From Frateuria defendens (GTDB taxonomy: Bacteria > Pseudomonadota > Gammaproteobacteria > Xanthomonadales > Rhodanobacteraceae): DNA of 64,000 nt. Location of the stretch: the NCBI RefSeq assembly GCF_001182895.1, contig NZ_LFQR01000004.1, positions 124,001-188,000 on the forward strand, in the 5' to 3' direction. Numbering within the stretch: the first letter of the stretch is position 1; each line of letters begins with the position of its first letter. The position numbers and the translations under genes were made by a program. Below are positions 11,648 to 23,738 of the stretch, piece after piece. The notes under the pieces are model-generated. The model worked only from the letters and a program-made list of their open reading frames with translations. It had not been told where the DNA came from and searched no databases.

Positions 11648-12223
11648 TTACGCCAGCAGATCGAGGATCGCCTCGGTGGAGCGCACCCGACCCAGCCGCG
11701 GGAAGATGTGCGCCAGCGCGAAGCCATGCTGCTCCGCATTCGCCGCGCTCATCGCGTCCTCGGCGAACACCACGCCGTAGCCGTGTTCCCACGCGGCACG
11801 GGCGGTGGATTCCACGCCGATGTTGGTGGAGATGCCGCCCAGCACGATCTGCGCGACGCCCCGGCGGCGCAGTTGCAGGTCGAGCTCGGTGCCGTAGAAG
11901 GCGCCCCACTGGCGCTTGGTGATGTGGATGTCGCGCTCGCCCGCCGCCAGCTCGTCGGCGTAGTCCCACCAGTTCGCCGGCAGGCCGTCGGGCGGCAATG
12001 CCGCGGGGCGGTCCACCGGCTGCTTGAGCGCATCGCCGAAGCCGGCCGACCAGCCCACCCGCACCAGCACCACCGGCGCGCCGGCCTCGCGAAAGCGGGC
12101 GGCCAGGCGGCCGGCGCGGGCGAACACGTCGGCGGCGGCATGCGGACCGCCGGCGAAGGGTGCGATACCCTTCTGCAGGTCGATCAGCACCAGCGCGGTG
12201 TCGCGTGCATCGAGCTTTTCCAC
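11648..12223 (-). CDS. Isochorismatase-fold (cysteine hydrolase superfamily) hydrolase
   Basis: 191 residues from a GTG start, chosen because CGGAG lies 7-8 bases upstream and the family begins here ([11 protein letters not shown]). Asp15 and Lys103 ([10 protein letters not shown]) are at the positions of the family's catalytic Asp and Lys. The nucleophile position in the [12 protein letters not shown] segment holds Gly136 instead of Cys, a variant seen in isochorismatase-type rather than nicotinamidase-type members. Reaction unknown. It is divergent from a TetR-family gene with a 54-base shared control region, so that regulator probably controls it. Confidence 0.8.
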   Translation of the reverse strand: MEKLDARDTALVLIDLQKGIAPFAGGPHAAADVFARAGRLAARFREAGAPVVLVRVGWSAGFGDALKQPVDRPAALPPDGLPANWWDYADELAAGERDIHITKRQWGAFYGTELDLQLRRRGVAQIVLGGISTNIGVESTARAAWEHGYGVVFAEDAMSAANAEQHGFALAHIFPRLGRVRSTEAILDLLA

Positions 12224-12242
12224 GTCTTTCTCCGTTTTCTGG

Positions 12243-12264
12243 AAAGTGAGCCCACCCTCGCTTT
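12243..12264. promoter_or_regulatory. Candidate operator between hydrolase and TetR-family gene
   Basis: AAAGTGAG (12243-12250) and CTCGCTTT (12257-12264) form an inverted repeat with 7 of 8 matches and a 6-base spacer, a typical size for TetR operators. It lies in the 54-base divergent gap, where it could affect both genes. Confidence 0.5.
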
Positions 12265-12277
12265 GGAGTTTATGAGG

Positions 12278-12904
12278 ATGTCCTCGCAAAACACAAGCGC
12301 CGCCCGGCGCGTTCCGCAGCGCCGGCGCGGTCACGAGCGCGTCGCCGCCCTGCTCGACGCCGCCGACGCCTGCTTCGCCGAGAGCGGCTACGACGCCGCC
12401 ACCATGACCGCCATCGCCGCCCGCGCAGGCGCCGCGATCGGCTCGCTGTACCAGTTCTTCCCGACCAAGGAGGCGGTGGCCGAGGCGCTGCTGGCGCAGC
12501 ACACGCAGACCCTGCTCGCCCGCCTCGCCGCGCTGCGCGGGCGCCTGGCCGGCGGCGATCTCGACCAGGTCGCCGCCGGGCTGGTGGGCTTTCTGGCCGA
12601 TTTCCGCCGCCGCCATCCGGCCTACGTGGTGCTGCTCGAATCGACCGGCTTCGCCGACCGGCGCGGCGACGCCATCCGCCAGCAGCTGCGCGCGGAACTC
12701 TCGGCCCTGCTGGCCGAGCACCTGCCGGCGCACCCCGCCCCCGTCCTGCGCGCCGCGACCCTGGTGGTGCAGCAGCTGATGAAGGCCGCCGTGGCCCTGC
12801 AGGCGCAGGCCCCCGCCGCCGACCGCCGCGTCGCGCGGGCCGAACTGGAACGGGCGTTGCGGCTCTACCTGCACGACCTCGCGCACCGCCCCGCTGGGGA
12901 CTGA
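12278..12904 (+). CDS. TetR/AcrR-family transcriptional regulator
   Basis: 208 residues. DNA-binding domain at about residues 15-65: [20 protein letters not shown], then [20 protein letters not shown] and [11 protein letters not shown], the classical TetR helix-turn-helix. The C-terminal ligand/dimerisation half is unremarkable. ATG 12278 is preferred because GGAG lies nine bases upstream; ATG 12272 has it too close. Likely autoregulated and a repressor of the divergent isochorismatase-like gene. Ligand unknown. Confidence 0.88.
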   Translation: MSSQNTSAARRVPQRRRGHERVAALLDAADACFAESGYDAATMTAIAARAGAAIGSLYQFFPTKEAVAEALLAQHTQTLLARLAALRGRLAGGDLDQVAAGLVGFLADFRRRHPAYVVLLESTGFADRRGDAIRQQLRAELSALLAEHLPAHPAPVLRAATLVVQQLMKAAVALQAQAPAADRRVARAELERALRLYLHDLAHRPAGD

Positions 12905-12988
12905 CGGCGGCGGCGCGCGGCAATCCGGACGGCCAGACGTCCATACGCGGGCGACTGCACGGCATGCACGCGATTTCAGACGAAACTG

Positions 12989-13017
12989 TTGACAGGCCCG
13001 AACGACCTGCTTTACGG
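12989..13017 (+). promoter_or_regulatory. Predicted promoter of the leu-ilv superoperon
   Basis: A perfect TTGACA (12989-12994) and a weaker TTTACG/TTACGG hexamer at 13011-13017 with 16-17 bases between. Transcription would begin near or just ahead of the leader peptide start at 13026. No other promoter-like site is evident ahead of leuA. Confidence 0.5.
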
Positions 13018-13025
13018 TCGATGGC

Positions 13026-13163
13026 ATGTCGCATCGCACCAGCCAGCGCCGCATCGCCGAAAGCAGCCGTCTCCTGACGGTCGCCGGCCTGCGCTCGCTG
13101 CGCGGCACCCTCCTTCTTGCCCTCGTACTCGTACTCCTTATTACCAACGGAGGTGCGGGCTGA
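13026..13163 (+). CDS. leu-ilv superoperon leader peptide
   Basis: A 45-codon ORF starting MSHRTSQRR and ending NGGAG. Its distal part is [13 protein letters not shown]: seven leucines, two valines and an isoleucine in 13 residues, using Leu codons CTC/CTT that are rarer than CTG in this genome. It lies between the promoter and a textbook intrinsic terminator, 110 bases before leuA. Such a leader senses Leu (and Val/Ile) tRNA charging and gates transcription of the whole cluster. No RBS of note is visible. The assignment follows from composition, codon choice and position. Confidence 0.83.
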   Translation: MSHRTSQRRIAESSRLLTVAGLRSLRGTLLLALVLVLLITNGGAG

Positions 13164-13206
13164 GGCGTATCCAGGTGTAGCTGAAAAACACCCAGATAAC
13201 CCGAAG

Positions 13207-13243
13207 AACCCCGCACCCGGAAACGGATGCGGGGTTTCTTTTT
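13207..13243 (+). terminator. Attenuator terminator of the leu-ilv superoperon
   Basis: AACCCCGCA (13207-13215) pairs with TGCGGGGTT (13228-13236); inside it CCG/CGG closes a GAAA tetraloop. TCTTTTT follows. This is a strong intrinsic terminator placed 43 bases after the Leu-rich leader stop and 31 bases before the leuA start, where it can only serve attenuation. Confidence 0.88.
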
Positions 13244-13273
13244 GCCTCGTCAACGCACCCAACGGAGCCAGAC

Positions 13274-14890
13274 ATGAACCGAGAAACCCCGCCCCAGCAC
13301 GACGTAGCCGCCGCCGACGACGCGGCCGGCCACGTACGCATCTTCGACACCACCCTGCGCGACGGCGAGCAGGCGCCCGGCTTCTCGATGGACCGGCGCG
13401 CCAAGCTGCGCATGGCGCAGGCGCTCGAGGCGCTGGGCGTGGACGTGCTCGAAGCGGGCTTCCCGCAGGCCTCCCCGGACGATTTCGCCGCCGTGGCGGA
13501 GATCGCCCGCACTCTGAAGACCACCACCGTGTGCGGCCTGGCGCGCTGCCAGCGCGGCGACATCGAGTCCGCCGGCCGGGCCCTGGAAGAGGCGCATCGC
13601 TCGCGCATCCACGTGTTCCTGTCCACCAGCCCGCTGCACCGCGAGCACAAGCTGCGCATGAGCAAGCAGCAGGTGATCGACACCGCCGTGACCGGCGTCG
13701 AGCTGGCGCGCGGGCTGTGCCACGAGGTGGAGTTCTCGGCCGAGGACGCGCTGCGCACTGAGCCCGAATTCCTGGTCGAGGTGTTCAGCGCCGCCGTGGC
13801 CGCCGGCGCCACCACGCTGAACGCCCCGGACACGGTGGGCTACACCACCCCGGCCGAGATCGCCGAGCTGTTCGCCTACCTGCGCCGCCACGTCGCGGGC
13901 GCGGACAAGGTGGTGTTCTCCAGCCACTGCCACGACGACCTGGGGCTGGCGGTGGCCAACAGCCTGGCCGCGGTGGGCGCCGGCGCGCGCCAGGTGGAGT
14001 GCACCATCAACGGCATCGGCGAGCGCGCGGGCAACGCGGCGCTGGAGGAGATCGTGATGGCGCTGAAGGTGCGCGGCGCCTACTTCAACGCCGACACCCG
14101 CATCGACACCCGCAAGCTCTACCCCACCTCGCGCCTGCTGACCCAGCTGACCGGCCAGGCGGTGCCGCGCAACAAGGCCATCGTGGGCGAGAACGCCTTC
14201 GCGCACGAGTCGGGCATCCACCAGCACGGCATGCTCAAGCACCGCGGCACCTACGAGATCATGCGCCCGCAGGACGTGGGCATCGGCGAGACGCGCCTGG
14301 TGCTGGGCAAGCACTCCGGCCGCGCCGCGCTGCGCGCGCGCCTGGAAACGCTGGGCCACACGCCCGACGAGACGGCCATGGACGGCATCTTCGCCCGCTT
14401 CAAGGCGCTGGCCGACAAGAAGCGCGAAGTGCACGACGAGGACCTGGAAGCGCTGGCCCTGGGCCTGGACCCGGAAGCCACCGGCCCGTGGCGAATCGTG
14501 CAGCTGACCACCAACACCCACCTGGGCGGCGCCTCCGCCTCGGTCGCACTGGCCCACGCCGACGGCCGCGAGGCCGCCGAGGCGGCGCTGGGCGACGGCC
14601 CGGTGGACGCGGTGCTGCGCGCCATCGAGCGCGCCACCGGCCACCCGCTGGAGCTGACCGATTTCAACGTGCGCGCCATGAGCGCCGGCGGCGACGCCCA
14701 GGGCCAGGCCCGCCTCGCCGTGCAGCACGACGGCCGCAGCTGGAACGGCCACGCCGCCAGCACCGACATCGTCGAGGCCACCGCGCAGGCCGCGCTGGCC
14801 ATCGTCAACCGCATCGAGCGCCAGACGCCCGCCGCCGGCGCCTCCCCACGCGACACGCAACCCTTCGAGACCCAAGGAGCCTCCGCATGA
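13274..14890 (+). CDS. leuA: 2-isopropylmalate synthase
   Basis: 538 residues; condenses acetyl-CoA with 2-ketoisovalerate, the first step to leucine. The catalytic TIM barrel starts at [14 protein letters not shown] (23-36), carries [15 protein letters not shown] with the metal-binding HxH and the family motif [20 protein letters not shown], then a linker and a C-terminal LeuA regulatory domain (about 400-520), so feedback by leucine is expected. ACGGAG precedes the ATG. First structural gene after the attenuator; its stop overlaps the ilvE start. Confidence 0.96.
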   Translation: MNRETPPQHDVAAADDAAGHVRIFDTTLRDGEQAPGFSMDRRAKLRMAQALEALGVDVLEAGFPQASPDDFAAVAEIARTLKTTTVCGLARCQRGDIESAGRALEEAHRSRIHVFLSTSPLHREHKLRMSKQQVIDTAVTGVELARGLCHEVEFSAEDALRTEPEFLVEVFSAAVAAGATTLNAPDTVGYTTPAEIAELFAYLRRHVAGADKVVFSSHCHDDLGLAVANSLAAVGAGARQVECTINGIGERAGNAALEEIVMALKVRGAYFNADTRIDTRKLYPTSRLLTQLTGQAVPRNKAIVGENAFAHESGIHQHGMLKHRGTYEIMRPQDVGIGETRLVLGKHSGRAALRARLETLGHTPDETAMDGIFARFKALADKKREVHDEDLEALALGLDPEATGPWRIVQLTTNTHLGGASASVALAHADGREAAEAALGDGPVDAVLRAIERATGHPLELTDFNVRAMSAGGDAQGQARLAVQHDGRSWNGHAASTDIVEATAQAALAIVNRIERQTPAAGASPRDTQPFETQGASA

Positions 14891-15855
14891 GCAACACGCC
14901 CTTCCTCTGGCACAACGGCCGCATCAAGCCCTGGGCCGAGGCCACCGTGCACGTGAGCGCGCACGCGCTGCACTACGGCTCCTCGGTGTTCGAGGGCGAG
15001 CGCGTGTACGCCACCCCGCGCGGCCCGGCCTACTTCCGCCTGGCCGAGCACACCCGCCGGCTGTTCGAGTCGGCCAAGGTGTACGAGATCGCCATCCCCT
15101 ACACCGAGGCGGAGATCAACGCCGCCTGCCTGGAAGTGATCCGCGCCAACAAGATGGCCTCCGCCTACGTGCGCCCGATCGTGTTCCGCGGCGCCGGCGG
15201 CCTGGGCGTGCTGGCGAAGGAAGGCTCGCCGGTGGACGTGACCATCATGGCGCTGGAATGGGGCGCCTACCTCGGCGAGGCGGCCGAGCGCGGCGCCGAC
15301 GTGTGCGTGTCCTCCTGGAACCGCGCCGCACCCAACACCTTCCCGAGCTGGGCCAAGGCCGGCGGCAATTACCTCTCCAGCCAGCTGATCGGGCAGGAGG
15401 CGCGCCGCGGCGGCTACGACGAGGGCATCGCGCTGGGCTACAACGGCCTGCTGAGCGAGGGCGCCGGCGAGAACCTGTTCCTGGTCAAGCGCGGCAAGCT
15501 GCTGACCCCGACCTCCAGCGCCGGCATCCTGGCCGGCATCACCCGCGACACGGTGATCGAGCTGGCCCATGACTTGGGGTTGCCGGTGGAGGAGCGCGAC
15601 CTGCCGCGCGAGGCGCTGTACACCGCCGACGAGGTGTTCATGACCGGCACCGCCGCCGAGATCACCCCGGTGCGCTCGGTGGACCGCAAGAGCGTGGGCA
15701 ACGGCCAGCCCGGCCCGATCACCCGCGCACTGCGCGAGGCCTTCTTCGGCCTGTTCGACGGCCGCACCCGCGACCGCTGGGGCTGGTTGACGCCGGTATC
15801 GACGGCGGTCGTCCATGACCGCGAAGGTTCACCCTATGCGGAGGCTTCGGCATGA
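14887..15855 (+). CDS. ilvE: Branched-chain amino acid aminotransferase
   Basis: 322 residues; class IV PLP aminotransferase that makes Leu, Ile and Val from their keto acids with glutamate. The [11 protein letters not shown] segment (27-37) and [13 protein letters not shown], with PLP lysine Lys157, match IlvE. Normal IlvE proteins end near the GWLTPV motif; this one runs on about 17 residues ([18 protein letters not shown]). Start overlaps leuA and stop overlaps leuC by ATGA. Its place inside a leu operon puts the shared last step under the same attenuator. Confidence 0.95.
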   Translation: MSNTPFLWHNGRIKPWAEATVHVSAHALHYGSSVFEGERVYATPRGPAYFRLAEHTRRLFESAKVYEIAIPYTEAEINAACLEVIRANKMASAYVRPIVFRGAGGLGVLAKEGSPVDVTIMALEWGAYLGEAAERGADVCVSSWNRAAPNTFPSWAKAGGNYLSSQLIGQEARRGGYDEGIALGYNGLLSEGAGENLFLVKRGKLLTPTSSAGILAGITRDTVIELAHDLGLPVEERDLPREALYTADEVFMTGTAAEITPVRSVDRKSVGNGQPGPITRALREAFFGLFDGRTRDRWGWLTPVSTAVVHDREGSPYAEASA

Positions 15856-17282
15856 CGGCCCCACGCACCATGACCCCACGCACACTCTTTGAAAAACTGT
15901 GGGACGCGCACCAGGTCGCGCCCGAGACGCCCGACACGCCGGCGATCCTGTACATCGACCTGCACCTGGTGCACGAGGTCACCTCGCCGCAGGCCTTCGA
16001 CGAGCTGCGCACGCGCGGCCTCAAGCTGCGCCGCACCGACCGCACCCTGGCCACGCTGGACCACTCCACCCCCACCCTGCCCGCCGGCCCCGACGGCGAG
16101 CGCCCCTACGCCACCCCGGCGGCGAAGGCGCAGGTGGCGCAACTGGAAACCAACTGCCGCGAGTTCGGTGTCGAACTGCACGGCTGGGACAGCGCCGACC
16201 GCGGCATCGTGCACGTGATCGGCCCGGAGCTGGGCGCCACCCGCCCCGGCATGACCATCGTCTGCGGCGACAGCCACACCTCCACCCATGGTGCCTTCGG
16301 CGCGCTGGCCTTCGGCATCGGCACCACCGAGGTGGGCCATGTGATGGCCACGCAGTGCCTGCTGCAGAGGAAGCCCAAGACGCTGGCGATCCGCGTCGAC
16401 GGCGCGCTGCCGGCCGGCGTGGGCGCCAAGGACCTGGTGCTGCACATCATCGGCCAGATCGGCGTCGACGGCGGCACCGGCCACGTCATCGAGTACCTGG
16501 GGCCGGCCGTCGAGGCGCTGTCGATGGAAGAGCGCATGACGGTGTGCAACATGTCGATCGAGGCCGGCGCCCGCGCGGGCCTGATCGCCCCGGACGAAAC
16601 CACCTTCGCCTGGCTGAAGGGCCGCCCGCGCGCGCCGCAGGGCCAGGCGTGGGACGCGGCGGTGGCCGCTTGGCAGACGCTCAAGAGCGACGAGGGCGCG
16701 CGCTACGACCGCGAGGTGCGCATCGACGCCAGCCAGATCCGCCCCACCGTCACCTACGGCACCCATCCCGGCATGGCGATCGCCCTGGACGCGCCGGTGC
16801 CCGCCGCCCGCAACGCGGTGGAGCAGCGCGCGCTGGACTACATGCAGAGCGAGGCCGGCCGCCCGATGCAGGGCACGCCGGTGGACGTGGTGTTCGTCGG
16901 CAGCTGCACCAACTCGCGCCTGAGCGACCTGCGCGAGGCCGCGCGCGTGCTGCGCGGCCGCCACGTGGCCGCGGGCGTGCGCATGCTGGTGGTGCCCGGC
17001 TCCGAGGCGGTGCGCCGCGACGCCGAGGCCGAGGGCCTGCACGAGGTGTTCCGCGCCGCCGGCGCCGAATGGCGCGTGCCGGGCTGCTCCATGTGCATCG
17101 CCATGAACGGCGACCTGGCGCAGCCGGGCCAGTTGGTGGTGTCCACCTCCAACCGCAATTTCGAAGGCCGCCAGGGCAAGGGCGCGCGCACCGTGCTGGC
17201 GAGCCCCGCCACCGCCGCCGCCTCCGCCGTGGCCGGCCGCATCGCCGACCCGCGCGCGTACCTGACGGAGGCCGCCGCATGA
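15852..17282 (+). CDS. leuC: 3-isopropylmalate dehydratase, large subunit
   Basis: 476 residues; with LeuD isomerises 2- to 3-isopropylmalate. Aconitase-type [4Fe-4S] ligands are Cys352 (VGSCTNSR) and Cys412/Cys415 ([10 protein letters not shown]). [20 protein letters not shown] is the substrate-binding signature. The ATG at 15852 overlaps the ilvE stop; a second ATG at 15870 ([14 protein letters not shown]) matches the usual LeuC N-terminus better and is a realistic alternative. Immediately followed by leuD, again with ATGA overlap. Confidence 0.95.
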   Translation: MTAPRTMTPRTLFEKLWDAHQVAPETPDTPAILYIDLHLVHEVTSPQAFDELRTRGLKLRRTDRTLATLDHSTPTLPAGPDGERPYATPAAKAQVAQLETNCREFGVELHGWDSADRGIVHVIGPELGATRPGMTIVCGDSHTSTHGAFGALAFGIGTTEVGHVMATQCLLQRKPKTLAIRVDGALPAGVGAKDLVLHIIGQIGVDGGTGHVIEYLGPAVEALSMEERMTVCNMSIEAGARAGLIAPDETTFAWLKGRPRAPQGQAWDAAVAAWQTLKSDEGARYDREVRIDASQIRPTVTYGTHPGMAIALDAPVPAARNAVEQRALDYMQSEAGRPMQGTPVDVVFVGSCTNSRLSDLREAARVLRGRHVAAGVRMLVVPGSEAVRRDAEAEGLHEVFRAAGAEWRVPGCSMCIAMNGDLAQPGQLVVSTSNRNFEGRQGKGARTVLASPATAAASAVAGRIADPRAYLTEAAA

Positions 17283-17866
17283 AGCCCGTGACCCGCATCC
17301 ATTCGCGCACCGCCGTGCTGGCGGACGAGAACATCGACACCGACCGCATCATCCCGGCGCGCTTCCTCACCACCACCAGCCGCGAAGGGCTGGGCAAGCT
17401 GTGCTTCAACGACTGGCGCTACCTGCCCGACGGCGCGGACAACCCCGACTTCCCGCTCAACCGGCCCGAAGCGGCGGGCTGCGCCATCGTGGTGGCCGGG
17501 CGCAACTTCGGCTGCGGCTCCTCGCGCGAGCATGCGCCATGGGCGCTGCTCGACTTTGGGCTCCAGGCGGTGCTGTGCAGCGAGATCGCGGACATCTTCC
17601 GCAACAACGCGCTGAAGAACGGCCTGCTGGCGATCGTGGTGGACCCGGCCGAGCACCGCTGGCTGCTCGACCACCCCGGCGTGGAGCTGGCCATCGACGT
17701 CGCCGGCCAGTTCGTCGAGCTGCCCGACGGCGGCCGCATCAAGTTCCAGCTGGAGCCGTTCGCGCGGCACTGCCTGCTGGAAGGCGTCGACCAGCTCGGC
17801 TTCCTGCTGCAGCGCGCCGACGCCATCACCCAATACGAACACCAGCATGAGGAGAAGGCGGCATGA
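17279..17866 (+). CDS. leuD: 3-isopropylmalate dehydratase, small subunit
   Basis: 195 residues. Contains [31 protein letters not shown] (the swivel-domain substrate loop) and [12 protein letters not shown], all diagnostic of LeuD. Forms the heterodimer with LeuC. Overlaps leuC and leuB by four bases each, so subunit ratios are set by translational coupling. Length is normal. Confidence 0.96.
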   Translation: MKPVTRIHSRTAVLADENIDTDRIIPARFLTTTSREGLGKLCFNDWRYLPDGADNPDFPLNRPEAAGCAIVVAGRNFGCGSSREHAPWALLDFGLQAVLCSEIADIFRNNALKNGLLAIVVDPAEHRWLLDHPGVELAIDVAGQFVELPDGGRIKFQLEPFARHCLLEGVDQLGFLLQRADAITQYEHQHEEKAA

Positions 17867-18960
17867 AAGCCCGCATCGTCACCCTGCCCGGCGATGGCGT
17901 CGGCCCGGAAGTCACCGCCGTCGCGGTCGCCGTGCTGAAGGCCGTGGCCCAGCGCTTCGAGCACACGTTCCAGTTCGACGAACAGCCGATCGGCGGCATC
18001 GCCATCGACACCCACGGCGAGCCGCTGCCGCCGGCCACGCTGGAAGCCTGCCGGGGCGCCGACGCGGTGCTGCTGGGCGCGGTGGGCGGCCCGAAGTGGT
18101 CCGACCCCAACGCGCCGGTGCGCCCCGAGCAGGGCCTGCTGGCCCTGCGCGCCGCGCTCGGCGTCTACGCCAACCTGCGCCCGCTGCAGGTGCACCCGGC
18201 GCTGGCGGCGCTGTCGCCGCTCAAGAACGAGAAGCTCAAGCACGTGGACGTGCTGTTCGTGCGCGAGCTGACCGGCGGCGCCTACTTCGGCGCCAAGACC
18301 CGCACCAGCGATGCCGCCACCGACGAGTGCAAGTACACCGTGGCCGAGATCGAGCGCGTGGCGCGCCGCGCCTTCGAGCTGGCGCGCGGGCGCCGCGGGC
18401 ACGTCACCTCAGTGGACAAGGCCAACGTGCTGGAGACCTCGCGCCTGTGGCGCAACACCGTCACCCGCATCGCCGCCGAATACCCGGACGTGAAACTGGA
18501 GCACCAGCTGGTCGATTCGATGGCGATGCTGCTCCTGACCCAGCCGGGCCGCTACGACGTGGTGGTCACCGAGAACCTGTTCGGCGACATCCTCACCGAC
18601 GAGGCCGCCGCGCTGGCCGGCTCGCTGGGCCTCTTGCCCTCCGCCTCGCTGGGCGAGGGCAAGGCCGGGCTGTACGAGCCCATCCACGGCTCGGCGCCGG
18701 ACATCGCGGGGCAAGGCGTGGCCAACCCGGTCGGCACCCTCCTCTCCGCCGCCCTGCTGCTGCGCCACTCGCTGGGTCTGGACGACGAGGCCGCGGCGGT
18801 CGAGGCCGCGGTGGAGGAAGTGCTGCGCGAAGGCCCGCACACCCGCGACCTGGGCGGCGACGCCGGCACCGCGGCGGTGCGCGACGCCGTGCTGCACGCA
18901 CTGGCGATGCAGGCGCACCGCAGCAACGTCTACGTCGAGGGGGCCCGCGTCCATGGCTGA
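17863..18960 (+). CDS. leuB: 3-isopropylmalate dehydrogenase
   Basis: 365 residues; NAD-dependent oxidative decarboxylation of 3-isopropylmalate. [10 protein letters not shown] (N-terminus), [13 protein letters not shown], and the NAD-site region [21 protein letters not shown] identify LeuB rather than isocitrate or tartrate dehydrogenase. Start overlaps leuD by ATGA. The 3' end overlaps ilvD by eight bases. Last of the four dedicated leucine genes. Confidence 0.96.
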   Translation: MKARIVTLPGDGVGPEVTAVAVAVLKAVAQRFEHTFQFDEQPIGGIAIDTHGEPLPPATLEACRGADAVLLGAVGGPKWSDPNAPVRPEQGLLALRAALGVYANLRPLQVHPALAALSPLKNEKLKHVDVLFVRELTGGAYFGAKTRTSDAATDECKYTVAEIERVARRAFELARGRRGHVTSVDKANVLETSRLWRNTVTRIAAEYPDVKLEHQLVDSMAMLLLTQPGRYDVVVTENLFGDILTDEAAALAGSLGLLPSASLGEGKAGLYEPIHGSAPDIAGQGVANPVGTLLSAALLLRHSLGLDDEAAAVEAAVEEVLREGPHTRDLGGDAGTAAVRDAVLHALAMQAHRSNVYVEGARVHG

Positions 18961-20694
18961 GCGGGCGCCCCGGCGCAGCGACCTGATCAAGGCGGGGCCG
19001 GACCGCGCGCCGGCCCGCGCCATGCTGCGCGCCACCGGCCTGGACGACGACGCCATCGCCAGGCCCCTGGTGGCGGTGGTGCACACCTGGTCCAACGTCT
19101 CCCCGTGCAACCTCAACCTGCGCGAGCTGGCCGAACAGGTGGCCGCGGGCGTGCGCGCGGCCGGCGGCACGCCGGTGGAGTTCAACACGATTGCCGTGAC
19201 CGATGGGATCGCCATGGGCACGCCGGGCATGCGCGCCTCGCTGATCAGCCGCGAGGTGATCGCCGACTCGATCGAGCTGGCGGTGGACGGCCACTGCCTG
19301 GACGCGATGGTGGTGCTGTGCGGCTGCGACAAGACCATCCCCGCCGCCGCGATGGCGCTGGCGCGGCTGGACATCCCGGGCGTGGCGCTCTACGGCGGCA
19401 CCATCGCGCACGGCATGCACGACGGCCACCCGATCACCATCCAGCAGGTGTTCGAGGCGGTGGGCGCGCACGGCGCGGGCAAGATCGGCGACGCGGAACT
19501 GGCCGCGGTGGAGCGCGACGCCTGCCCCGGCGCCGGCGCCTGCGGCGGCCAGTTCACCGCCAACACCATGGCGATGGTGCTCTCCACCCTGGGCCTGTCG
19601 CCGCTGGGCTTCAACGACATCCCCGCCACCCACCCGGCCAAGGGCCACGCGGCCTACCGCTGCGGCGAGCTGGCGATGGAATGCCTGAACGCGGACCGCC
19701 GGCCGAGCCAGCTGCTCTCGCGCACCGCCTTCCGCAACGCCGCGCGCATGGTGGCGGCCACCGCCGGCTCCACCAACGCCGTGCTGCACCTGCTGGCGAT
19801 CGCCCGCGAGGCGGGCGTGGAATGGTCGCTGGAAGACTTCCAGCCCGCCTCCGAGCACACCCCGGTGATCGCGGACCTCTTGCCCGGCGGCCGCTACACC
19901 GCGGTGGAGCTGTTCGGCGCCGGCGGCAGCGCGCGCGTGGCGCAGGAGCTGATCGCCGCCGGCATGCTGGAGGACACGCCCACCGTCACCGGCAAGAGCC
20001 TGTTCGAGGAAGCCGCCGCCGCGCCGCGCGCCGCCGCGCAGGATGTGGTGCATCCGGTCGGCGACCCGCTCAAGCCGCGCGGCGGCTACTCCATCCTCTA
20101 CGGCAACCTCGCGCCGGAGGGCTGCATCCTCAAGCTCGCCGGCAAGGGCGCCACCCACTTCGAAGGCCGCGCCCGCGTGTTCGAGAGCGAGGAGCAGGCG
20201 TTCGCCGCGGTGCAGGCCGGCCGCATCGGCAAGGGCGACGTAGTGGTGATCCGCAACGAAGGCCCCGCCGGCGGCCCCGGCATGCGCGAGATGCTCGGCG
20301 TCACCGCCGCGCTGATCGGCCGCGGCCTGGGCGACGAGGTGGCGCTGATCACCGACGGGCGCTTCTCCGGCGCCACCCATGGCTTCATGGTCGGCCACAT
20401 CGCGCCGGAGGCGGCGCGCGGCGGCCCGATCGCCCTGCTGGAGGAAGGCGACCGCATCGTGATCGACGCGGCCGGCCGGCAGCTCGCCACCGACGCCGAC
20501 CTCGACGCGCGACGCGGGCACTGGCAGCCGCCGGCACCCAAGGTCACCCACGGCGCGCTGGCCAAGTACGCGCGCCTGGTCGGCTCGGCCTCCGACGGCG
20601 CCACCACCCAACCGTCCGCCTCAACCCATACAGCCGTCCAGACGGCCAACATCACCACCCCCACGACCGCCAAGGTCATCGCAGGAGTCACCGT

Positions 20695-20698
<4 letters not shown>
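18953..20698 (+). CDS. ilvD: Dihydroxy-acid dehydratase
   Basis: 581 residues; dehydrates dihydroxyisovalerate and dihydroxymethylvalerate. Fe-S cysteines are in [16 protein letters not shown] and [38 protein letters not shown] is the C-terminal signature. The family normally ends near [15 protein letters not shown]. Here about 28 Thr/Ala/Val-rich residues follow ([20 protein letters not shown] and on), which looks like former intergenic sequence read through and contains a GTCCAGACGG repeat motif. Overlaps leuB by eight bases and ilvC by ATGA. Confidence 0.95.
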
Positions 20699-21708
<1,010 letters not shown>

Positions 21709-21713
21709 CGGTC

Positions 21714-21747
21714 GCCGTCCGCGTCCCCGGAGCGGGGCGCGGACGGC
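21714..21747 (+). other. Strong stem-loop between ilvC and ilvG
   Basis: GCCGTCCGCG pairs perfectly with CGCGGACGGC, with CCCC/GGGG continuing inside (21714-21747). It begins five bases after the ilvC stop and has no T-run. It may protect the 3' end of upstream mRNA, cause partial termination, or set a processing point in the superoperon. This is the only real gap (about 145 bases) in the ten-gene cluster. Confidence 0.55.
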
Positions 21748-21852
21748 CCGCTTTGCAGCAAGCCGCTTGAAGCGAAGCACTGGATCTTCTCCAAGCACAC
21801 CCGGCGCGGGGCAACGCCCGCGCGCCGGACGATTTCCAAGGAACCCCATGTC

Positions 21853-23730
21853 GTGAACGCACAGCTGACGGAACCCAAGACGAAACCCGCCCCGGCGCCC
21901 GCCGGCGCCACCCGCCACCCGCTCGCCGGCCACGCCCTGAGCGGCGCCGAGGTGGTGGTGCAGGTGTTCGCCGACGAGGGCGTGGAGGTGCTGTTCGGCT
22001 ACTCCGGCGGCGCCATCCTGCCGGTATACGACGCGGTGTTCCGCCACAACGCCACACACGCCGGCGCGGACGGCCGCGAGCCGATGCCGCTGATCGTGCC
22101 GGCCAACGAGCAGGGCGCCGGCTTCATGGCGGCGGGCTACGCACGCGCCTCCGGCAAGGTCGGCGTGGCGGTGGTCACCTCCGGCCCCGGCGCCACCAAC
22201 ATGGTCACGCCGGTGCGCGACTCGATGGCCGACTCGATCCCGATGGTGGTGGTGTGCGGCCAGGTGCCCACCGGCGCCATCGGCAGCGACGCCTTCCAGG
22301 AGGCGCCGATCAGCAACATCATGAGCGCCTGCGCCAAGCACGTGTTCCTGGTCACCGAGCCCGAGCGGCTGGAGGCCACCCTGCGCACCGCCTTCACCCT
22401 GGCCCGCAGCGGCCGGCCGGGGCCGGTGGTGGTGGACATCCCCAAGGACGTGCAGAACGCGGCGCTGGCCTTCGCCGGCGAGGGCGAGCTGCCCCTGCCC
22501 GGCTACCGCGCGCGCCTCGCCGCGGTGGAGCGCGGCGCGCTCACCGACGAGGACTGCGCGGCCTTCTTCGCGGCGCTCAAGCAGGCCAGGCGCCCGCTGA
22601 TCTACGCCGGCGGCGGCGTGATCGCGGCCGGTGCGGCCGAGGCGCTGCGCGACTTCGTGGACGCCTTCGGCCTGCCGGTGACCACCACCCTGATGGGCCT
22701 GGGCGCCTTCGACACCACCGACCCGCTGGCGCTGCACATGCTCGGCATGCACGGCACCGCCTACGCCAACTACGCGGTGGAGGACTGCGACTTCCTGCTG
22801 GCGCTGGGCGCGCGCTTCGACGACCGTGTGGCCGGCCTGCCGGAAGCCTTCGCGCCGCTGGCGCGCTTCATCGCCCAGGTGGACATCGACCCGGCCGAGG
22901 TAGGCAAGGTGAAGCCCGTGCAGTGGCACCACGTGGGCCCGCTCAAGCGCGCGCTGGAACGGCTCGCCGCCTACGGCCGCGCGCACGGCGTGGCGCTGGA
23001 ACTGGGCGACTGGCACGCCCACGTGGCCGCGCTCAAGCGCGACCACGCGATGAACTACGACCGCGACAGCGCGCTGATCCAGCCCTACGCGGTGCTGGAG
23101 GAGATCGACCGCCTCACCGGCGGCCGCGCGGTGATCAGCACGGGCGTGGGCCAGCACCAGATGTGGGCGGCGCAGTACCTGAACTTCCGCGCGCCGCGGC
23201 AGTGGCTCACCTCCGGCTCCATGGGCACCATGGGCTTCGGCCTGCCGGCGGCGATCGGCGCGCAGTTCGCCCGCCCCGACGCGCTGGTGATCGACGTGGA
23301 CGGCGACGCCAGCATCCGCATGAACATCGGCGAGCTGGAAACCGTCACCACCTACGGCCTGCCGCTCAAGGTGCTGGTGCTCAACAACGTGGGCGACGGC
23401 ATGGTGCGGCAGTGGCAGAAGCTGTTCTTCAAGGGCCGCTTCATGGCCTCGGACAAGAGCCTGCACCGCAAGGACTTCATCAAGGCCGCCGAGGCCGACG
23501 GCTTCGCCTGGGCGCGCCGGCTGGAGCGCAAGGAGGACCTGGCCGCCACCGTGGCCGACTTCCTCGCCTTCGAGGGCCCGGCCTTCCTCGAGGTGATGAT
23601 CGACCCCGACGCCGGCGTCTACCCGATGGTGGGCCCGGGCGCGAGCTACGCGCAGATGATCACCGGCGAGCACATCGCCTCGCGCAGCGCGCCGGTGCCG
23701 ACCGACGCCGGCCCGGCGGCGATGTTCTGA
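21853..23730 (+). CDS. ilvG: Acetolactate synthase, large subunit
   Basis: 625 residues from a GTG start; ThDP/FAD enzyme that makes acetolactate and acetohydroxybutyrate. [33 protein letters not shown] (ThDP glutamate), [28 protein letters not shown] and [20 protein letters not shown] are family hallmarks. The ThDP loop reads [12 protein letters not shown], where common forms have LGM or QGM. AAGGA is well spaced for an ATG at 21848, but that ATG opens only Met-Ser-stop, and its TGA overlaps the GTG. The first 25 residues are Pro/Ala-rich. It is followed by the small subunit gene eight bases on. Confidence 0.94.
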   Translation: MNAQLTEPKTKPAPAPAGATRHPLAGHALSGAEVVVQVFADEGVEVLFGYSGGAILPVYDAVFRHNATHAGADGREPMPLIVPANEQGAGFMAAGYARASGKVGVAVVTSGPGATNMVTPVRDSMADSIPMVVVCGQVPTGAIGSDAFQEAPISNIMSACAKHVFLVTEPERLEATLRTAFTLARSGRPGPVVVDIPKDVQNAALAFAGEGELPLPGYRARLAAVERGALTDEDCAAFFAALKQARRPLIYAGGGVIAAGAAEALRDFVDAFGLPVTTTLMGLGAFDTTDPLALHMLGMHGTAYANYAVEDCDFLLALGARFDDRVAGLPEAFAPLARFIAQVDIDPAEVGKVKPVQWHHVGPLKRALERLAAYGRAHGVALELGDWHAHVAALKRDHAMNYDRDSALIQPYAVLEEIDRLTGGRAVISTGVGQHQMWAAQYLNFRAPRQWLTSGSMGTMGFGLPAAIGAQFARPDALVIDVDGDASIRMNIGELETVTTYGLPLKVLVLNNVGDGMVRQWQKLFFKGRFMASDKSLHRKDFIKAAEADGFAWARRLERKEDLAATVADFLAFEGPAFLEVMIDPDAGVYPMVGPGASYAQMITGEHIASRSAPVPTDAGPAAMF

Positions 23731-23738
23731 GGCCGTCC

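Noticed and set aside
11092-11922. Plus-strand ORF of 276 codons across the aldolase-hydrolase gap
   Set aside because: It covers the antisense strand of two well-supported genes and ends in Arg/Pro-rich nonsense.
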